Assembly (NCBI RefSeq): GCF_020783655.1 | Contig: NZ_JAJGQH010000005.1 | Span: forward strand, 124,001 to 188,000 | Direction: 5' to 3' | DNA: 64,000 bases | DNA from: Xanthomonas melonis | GTDB lineage: Bacteria > Pseudomonadota > Gammaproteobacteria > Xanthomonadales > Xanthomonadaceae | In this document: positions 60,214 to 64,000 of the stretch, in pieces | How the letters are laid out: the number at the start of each line of letters is the position of its first letter | Numbering within the stretch: position 1 is the first letter of the stretch | Program-made: the position numbers and the translations under genes | Notes under the pieces: generated by a model | What the model was told of the DNA's origin: nothing | The model's database searches: none | Seen by the model: only the letters and a program-made list of their open reading frames with translations

Positions 60214-61626
60214 CTACGGCATCACCTTGGCCTGCTCAAGCTCTACCTGCAACGTGCTCGCCAGCTCGTCACGAGACACCTCGAACTGCTGCTCACGCAC
60301 CAGATCCTTCACCGCCACCACGCCGCGGGCCAGCTCGTCGTCACCGGCCAGCACCACGAAGCGGATGCCGGCACGGGCGGCGTACTGGAACTGCTTGCCG
60401 ATCTTCTTCGGCTCCATCTGCACTTCGGTGTTGATGCCGCCAATGCGCAGCCGGCGTGCGATGTCCAGCGCATCGTCCAGGCGCGTTTCATCCATCAGCG
60501 CCACCATCGCCTGCACGCTGCTCTCGGCAATGCCCTGGATCAAGCCGGCCTCGCGCAGCTGCCAGAACAGGCGGGTCAGGCCGATCGAAATGCCCACGCC
60601 GGGCAGCTTGGACTTGGTGTAGTGGCTGGCCAGGCTCTCGTAACGGCCGCCCGAGCAGATCGAGCCGATCTGCGGATGGTCGGTCAGCGTGGTCTCGTAG
60701 ACGGTGCCGGTGTAGTAATCCAGCCCGCGTGCGATCGAGAAATTCAGGCAGTACGCGCTTTCGGGCACGCCCAGCGCCTTGACCAGCTCGAGCACTTCAC
60801 GCAACTCGGCAATGCCCTCGCCCAACGTGGCGCTGGCGCCTGCCGAGGTTTCCAGCGCCTGCAACTGCGCCAGCGCATCGGCATGTCCGTTCGAACGCAC
60901 GGCGACGAAGTCCAGAATCTTGGCGACCTGCTCGGCCGCAATGCCGAAGCCCTCGCCCACCAGCGTATCGCGCACATAGTCGGCGCCGCGCTTGTCGATC
61001 TTGTCCACCTCGCGCAACACCGCCAGTTGCAGCTCGCCCTCGGCCACGCCAAGGCTTTCGAAGAACCCACGCAGCAACTTGCGGTTGTTCAACTGCACCT
61101 TGAAATCGCCGATGCCCAGTTCGGCGAACACCGCGTGGATCACCGCCAGCACTTCGGCGTCGTAGCGGATGCTCAACGCATCCTTGCCGATCACGTCGAT
61201 GTCGCACTGATAGAACTCACGGAAACGCCCGCGCTGCGCGCGCTCGCCGCGGTACACGCGCTGCATCTGGTAACGACGGAACGGAAAGCTCAAGTCGTGC
61301 TCGTGCTCGGCGACATAACGCGCCAGCGGCACGGTCAGGTCGAAGCGCAATGCGAGTTCGGGCAAGCCGCCATGGTCGGCACCCTCGTCGGCCGCCGCGG
61401 CCGCGTTGGCCAGCGCACCGGTGGACTGCACGAAGTACACCTGGCGCTCGGTCTCGCCGCCGGATTTGGTCAGCAGCACATCGGACAGCTCGAACACCGG
61501 GGTCTCCACCGGCAGGAACCCGAACCGCTCGTAGTTGCGGCGGATGACGTCCAGCATGCGCTGGAACGCGATCTGCTCGCGTGGCAGCAATTCCATGATG
61601 CCGGGCGGCGTACGGGGCTTGATCAC
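60214..61626 (-). CDS. hisS: Histidyl-tRNA synthetase
   Basis: This 470-residue class II synthetase charges tRNA-His. [21 protein letters not shown] opens it; motif 2 is [27 protein letters not shown], the His-specific loops [10 protein letters not shown] and [11 protein letters not shown] follow, and the anticodon-binding domain ends the protein. The GTG at 61626 gives the usual start. It lies upstream of the his operon on the same strand, with a REP array between. Confidence 0.96.
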   Translation of the reverse strand: MIKPRTPPGIMELLPREQIAFQRMLDVIRRNYERFGFLPVETPVFELSDVLLTKSGGETERQVYFVQSTGALANAAAAADEGADHGGLPELALRFDLTVPLARYVAEHEHDLSFPFRRYQMQRVYRGERAQRGRFREFYQCDIDVIGKDALSIRYDAEVLAVIHAVFAELGIGDFKVQLNNRKLLRGFFESLGVAEGELQLAVLREVDKIDKRGADYVRDTLVGEGFGIAAEQVAKILDFVAVRSNGHADALAQLQALETSAGASATLGEGIAELREVLELVKALGVPESAYCLNFSIARGLDYYTGTVYETTLTDHPQIGSICSGGRYESLASHYTKSKLPGVGISIGLTRLFWQLREAGLIQGIAESSVQAMVALMDETRLDDALDIARRLRIGGINTEVQMEPKKIGKQFQYAARAGIRFVVLAGDDELARGVVAVKDLVREQQFEVSRDELASTLQVELEQAKVMP

Positions 61627-61738
61627 GAGCGGAACTCCTGCAGGACGACGTGGGGGCGAGCCGACAATTCTACCGGTTGGGCGGGCGGACTGACCGCATG
61701 GCGTATCATTCCCGCGCGTCCCAGGCAGTGCGTGACCC

Positions 61739-62500
61739 ATGTACCGGCAGCTTTCAGACCCCAGCGTGACCTGCCAGGCGCCCGGCGCGGCCGCCACCAC
61801 CCATGCACGCCTGTCCGATTGCACGCTGTGCGCGGTCCGCGGCCGGGCGATCTGTGCGGCGCTGTCGCCAGTGGAAATGCAGGCGCTGGACCAGGCCACC
61901 AGCAGTTCGGTGCATGCGCCCGGCGACACGCTGGTCCGGGCCGGCGAGCCCCGTCATCACGTCTACACCGTCACTTCCGGCGCCTTGCGCATGGTGCGCA
62001 CCCTGGCCGACGGCCGCCGCCAGATCACCGGCTTCGTCCTGCCCGGCGACTACGTGGGGCTGACCGAGACCCCGCAGCACCGGCATGACATCGAAGCCAT
62101 CGTCGAATCCCGGGTCTGTCGCACGCCGATGACGCAGATGCGCCAGTTGCGCGAGCGCTATCCACAGTTGGAGCGCAAGCTGCTGCAGCGTGCCAGCATG
62201 GAGCTGGCCGCCGCACAGGACACCGGCCTGGTGCTGGCGCGGTTGCAGCCCGGCGAGCGGCTGGCGCACTTCCTGCTGCGATTGGCCGCCCGCTCCACCC
62301 AGCCCGGCGCCACCGGCGATACTGTGGCACTACCGATGAGCCGCAGCGACATCGCCGACCATCTCGGCCTGACCATGGAAACGGTGAGCCGCACGTTCAC
62401 CAAACTCAGGCAGCAGCAACTGATCGCGCTGCCACAGCTGCATCTGGTGCAGATCCTCGATTACGCGGCATTGCGCAGCCTGGCCGGCGAAACGGTCTGA
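61739..62500 (+). CDS. Crp/Fnr-family regulator with FNR-type cysteines
   Basis: This 253-residue regulator has an N-terminal Cys cluster ([14 protein letters not shown], residues about 28-39), a cyclic-nucleotide-like beta-roll, a further Cys in VESRVCRTP near residue 128, and a C-terminal helix-turn-helix ([24 protein letters not shown]). Four cysteines at these places match oxygen-sensing FNR proteins that bind a 4Fe-4S cluster. It is not the global regulator Clp. The start at 61739 precedes the Cys cluster; it is divergent from hisS. Confidence 0.88.
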   Translation: MYRQLSDPSVTCQAPGAAATTHARLSDCTLCAVRGRAICAALSPVEMQALDQATSSSVHAPGDTLVRAGEPRHHVYTVTSGALRMVRTLADGRRQITGFVLPGDYVGLTETPQHRHDIEAIVESRVCRTPMTQMRQLRERYPQLERKLLQRASMELAAAQDTGLVLARLQPGERLAHFLLRLAARSTQPGATGDTVALPMSRSDIADHLGLTMETVSRTFTKLRQQQLIALPQLHLVQILDYAALRSLAGETV

Positions 62501-62732
62501 AGAAGCGCCTCGCTGTCTTTCTCAAGATGTAGAGCGCGGCAGGTGGCAGTCACGATTCAGAGCGGCTAACAGCACGTAGCGAGCGGTCTTCAGCTGGATG
62601 TGGACGACGCGGAGGAACCGGAGTGTACGTTTGGTACATGCCGATTCCGAACACCGGCCGCGCCCGCCTGGCGGCTGCGCAGTCGTTTGCTAGCCGCTCC
62701 AAGCCTCTGCGCCGGGACATCGCGGCCGTGCC

Positions 62733-63485
62733 TCAACGTCCTCCAGCCGCCGCCACCGCCACCGCCACCGCCGCGCCGCATCCGCCATGCAGCAGCTGTG
62801 ACTGCCGCAGCCAAGTGCGGTCGGGGTAATAGGCGAACACGAATGCACCGTCGCGCAAGGTGTCGATCAGTTGCCTGGCCACCGCCGGCCGCACCGCCGG
62901 GCAACCCAGGCTGCGGCCCAGCCGGCCCTGACTACGGATGATCGCCTCGCTCACGTAGGGCGCGCCGTGGATGACGATGGCGCGGTCGCGCGCATGGTCG
63001 TTGAAACCCGGCTCCAGACCCTTGAGGCGCAATGAATAGCCGTTCTGGCCGGTGTACGACTCTTGCGCGGTGAACGCGCCCAGGCTGGACTGGAAGCTGC
63101 CGTCGGTGTTGGAAAACGTCGCGGCCAGGTTCTCGCCGGTATTGCGCCCGTGCGCCACCCATTCTTTGAACAGCAGCCGCTGCCGCGCCAGATCGAACAC
63201 CCAAAGCCTGCGCTCGGTCGACGGCCGGCTGTAATCGATCACGCTGAGTACGCGGTCGTCGCCCACCTGTTGGCGCTGCCGTGCGCAATGCAAGGCTTCG
63301 GTGGCCAGCGCCAGCACCTTGCGATCCAGCGCTGGCGCCTGGCGCGCCAGCGCGTCGATCAATCCGGCACGCGGTGCGCCCAACGGCGCCACCGGCGAGG
63401 CGGCCATGGCGTCGGCGGCCTGTGCCGCGCCGGCCGCTGACCATCCGCACAACGCGGTGGCAACGGCGATCACTCGAAAACCCAT
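62733..63485 (-). CDS. Murein L,D-transpeptidase catalytic-domain protein
   Basis: This 250-residue exported protein has a signal peptide (VIAVATALCGWSAAGAAQA). The catalytic core contains IVIHGAPYVSEAIIRSQGRLGRSLGCPAVRP, the H..SxGCxA motif of the YkuD-like transpeptidase family that forms 3-3 peptidoglycan cross-links or attaches proteins to the wall. The tail GGCGAAVAVAVAAAGG is encoded by a GCCACC microsatellite and looks non-essential. The start MGFRVIA is at 63485. Confidence 0.88.
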   Translation of the reverse strand: MGFRVIAVATALCGWSAAGAAQAADAMAASPVAPLGAPRAGLIDALARQAPALDRKVLALATEALHCARQRQQVGDDRVLSVIDYSRPSTERRLWVFDLARQRLLFKEWVAHGRNTGENLAATFSNTDGSFQSSLGAFTAQESYTGQNGYSLRLKGLEPGFNDHARDRAIVIHGAPYVSEAIIRSQGRLGRSLGCPAVRPAVARQLIDTLRDGAFVFAYYPDRTWLRQSQLLHGGCGAAVAVAVAAAGGR

Positions 63486-63587
63486 GCTGCGATCCACATC
63501 GAACGCGGCGCCACGCCGGGCCCGCACCTGTCTAGAAATAGCCGCCCGCGCGTCAGTTTCCAACCCCAGGTGGCTGAACGCGTTCGG

Positions 63588-64000
63588 TCAGGCTGCATCG
63601 GCAAGCAGGCGCTGCCGCAGCGCTGCGTAGTCCGGCGCCAGCGGCTCGGCGTGTGCCGGGCGCCGCAACAACGCCGCCAGGGCCGGCGGAACCTCCACCG
63701 GCGCACCGATCAGCGGCTCCACCACGCCCTCGAACTTGGCCGGGTGCGCGGTGGCCGCCACCGCCCAGTCGCCGCTCACGCCCTCGGCGCCTTCTGCGCG
63801 CAGTTGTTCCAGCACGTGCACCGCGGTGGCAGTGTGCGGGCAATGCACTTCGCCGTAGTGCGCGTGGCGCTGCCGGATGGTGTGGCCGATCGCCGCATCG
63901 TCCACCGACAGGGCGCGGAAGGCCTCGCGCAGGGCCGCGTCGTCGCCCTGGTACAACCAGCGCAGGCGTTCGAAGTTGCTCGGTGCGCCCACGTCCATCG
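63588..64000 (-). CDS. thrC: Threonine synthase (3' part)
   Basis: This is the C-terminal part of a PLP-dependent threonine synthase; the gene continues past the window edge. The residues NFERLRWLYQGD and SGDWAVAATAHPAKFEGVVEPLIG are typical of ThrC, which turns O-phosphohomoserine into threonine. The 102-nt gap to the transpeptidase gene shows no feature. Confidence 0.9.
   Translation of the reverse strand, partial: MDVGAPSNFERLRWLYQGDDAALREAFRALSVDDAAIGHTIRQRHAHYGEVHCPHTATAVHVLEQLRAEGAEGVSGDWAVAATAHPAKFEGVVEPLIGAPVEVPPALAALLRRPAHAEPLAPDYAALRQRLLADAA

Noticed and set aside
59796..60434. Plus-strand open frame in the hisR-hisS gap
   Set aside because: It translates REP-like repeats and then the antisense of hisS; no protein family is visible.
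61739..62500. Identification as the global regulator Clp
   Set aside because: The N-terminal and central cysteines fit an FNR-type sensor; Clp lacks that cluster.

Overview
This window is chromosomal DNA of a Xanthomonas species (gamma-proteobacteria, Lysobacterales), high in GC. The evidence is the rpf quorum-sensing cluster (rpfB, rpfF, rpfC, rpfG, then lysS, prfB, rpfD, recJ, greA, carB, carA, dapB) in the order I know from Xanthomonas, plus heptameric GGGATTC-type minisatellites and REP-like hairpins (CTTCTCCCGC..GCGGGAGAAG) between genes. The species cannot be fixed from the window alone.

Region 1 (1-9214): the 3' end of rpfB, then about 7 kb of accessory DNA, then rpfF. The insert is a polymorphic-toxin locus. 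It holds a full-length 1309-residue protein with an N-terminal AHH (HNH/Endo VII) nuclease domain and a Gln-rich C-terminal half, two tandem Imm11/DUF1629-type immunity genes, two truncated toxin pieces, and a coiled-coil membrane-protein gene. It is closed on the rpfF side by a decayed second copy of the rpfB 3' end with its terminator. The rpfF and rpfC genes beyond it encode intact proteins that look clearly divergent from the X. campestris proteins I remember, whereas rpfG does not.

Region 2 (9213-16679, minus strand): rpfG-rpfC (two-component DSF sensing, no rpfH), lysS, prfB with its programmed +1 frameshift, and rpfD (LytTR). Two plus-strand envelope genes follow (an acyltransferase-3 protein and a DUF1176 protein), then a strongly structured intergenic repeat.

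Region 3 (19739-28728, minus): dapB-carA-(four-helix-bundle ORF)-carB-greA-phosphoglycerate-mutase-like-recJ. The small ORF between carA and carB lies inside a 31-bp inverted repeat made of GGGACCC heptamers. It overlaps the carA stop and sits 3 nt before carB.

Region 4 (28908-50346): a MOSC protein with a PLP aminotransferase; the feoA-feoB-Cys-rich iron-uptake cluster behind a Fur-like site; branched-chain catabolism genes (methylglutaconyl-CoA hydratase, HMG-CoA lyase, an SDR dehydrogenase); an EF-P-like factor; a DUF4105 protein; D-2-hydroxyglutarate dehydrogenase divergent from serA; a Nudix protein; two tandem APC permeases; the methionine-salvage operon mtnBDC; and a C13-peptidase lipoprotein.

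Region 5 (50517-64000): a secreted phosphoesterase; the complete, tightly overlapping histidine operon hisR-hisGDCBHAF-hisIE (minus) with a palindromic operator before hisR; hisS; an FNR-like regulator; an L,D-transpeptidase; and the 3' end of thrC. A Fur-box-like site at 50344-50362 faces no gene and is followed by a hairpin terminator, so a small RNA is possible there.
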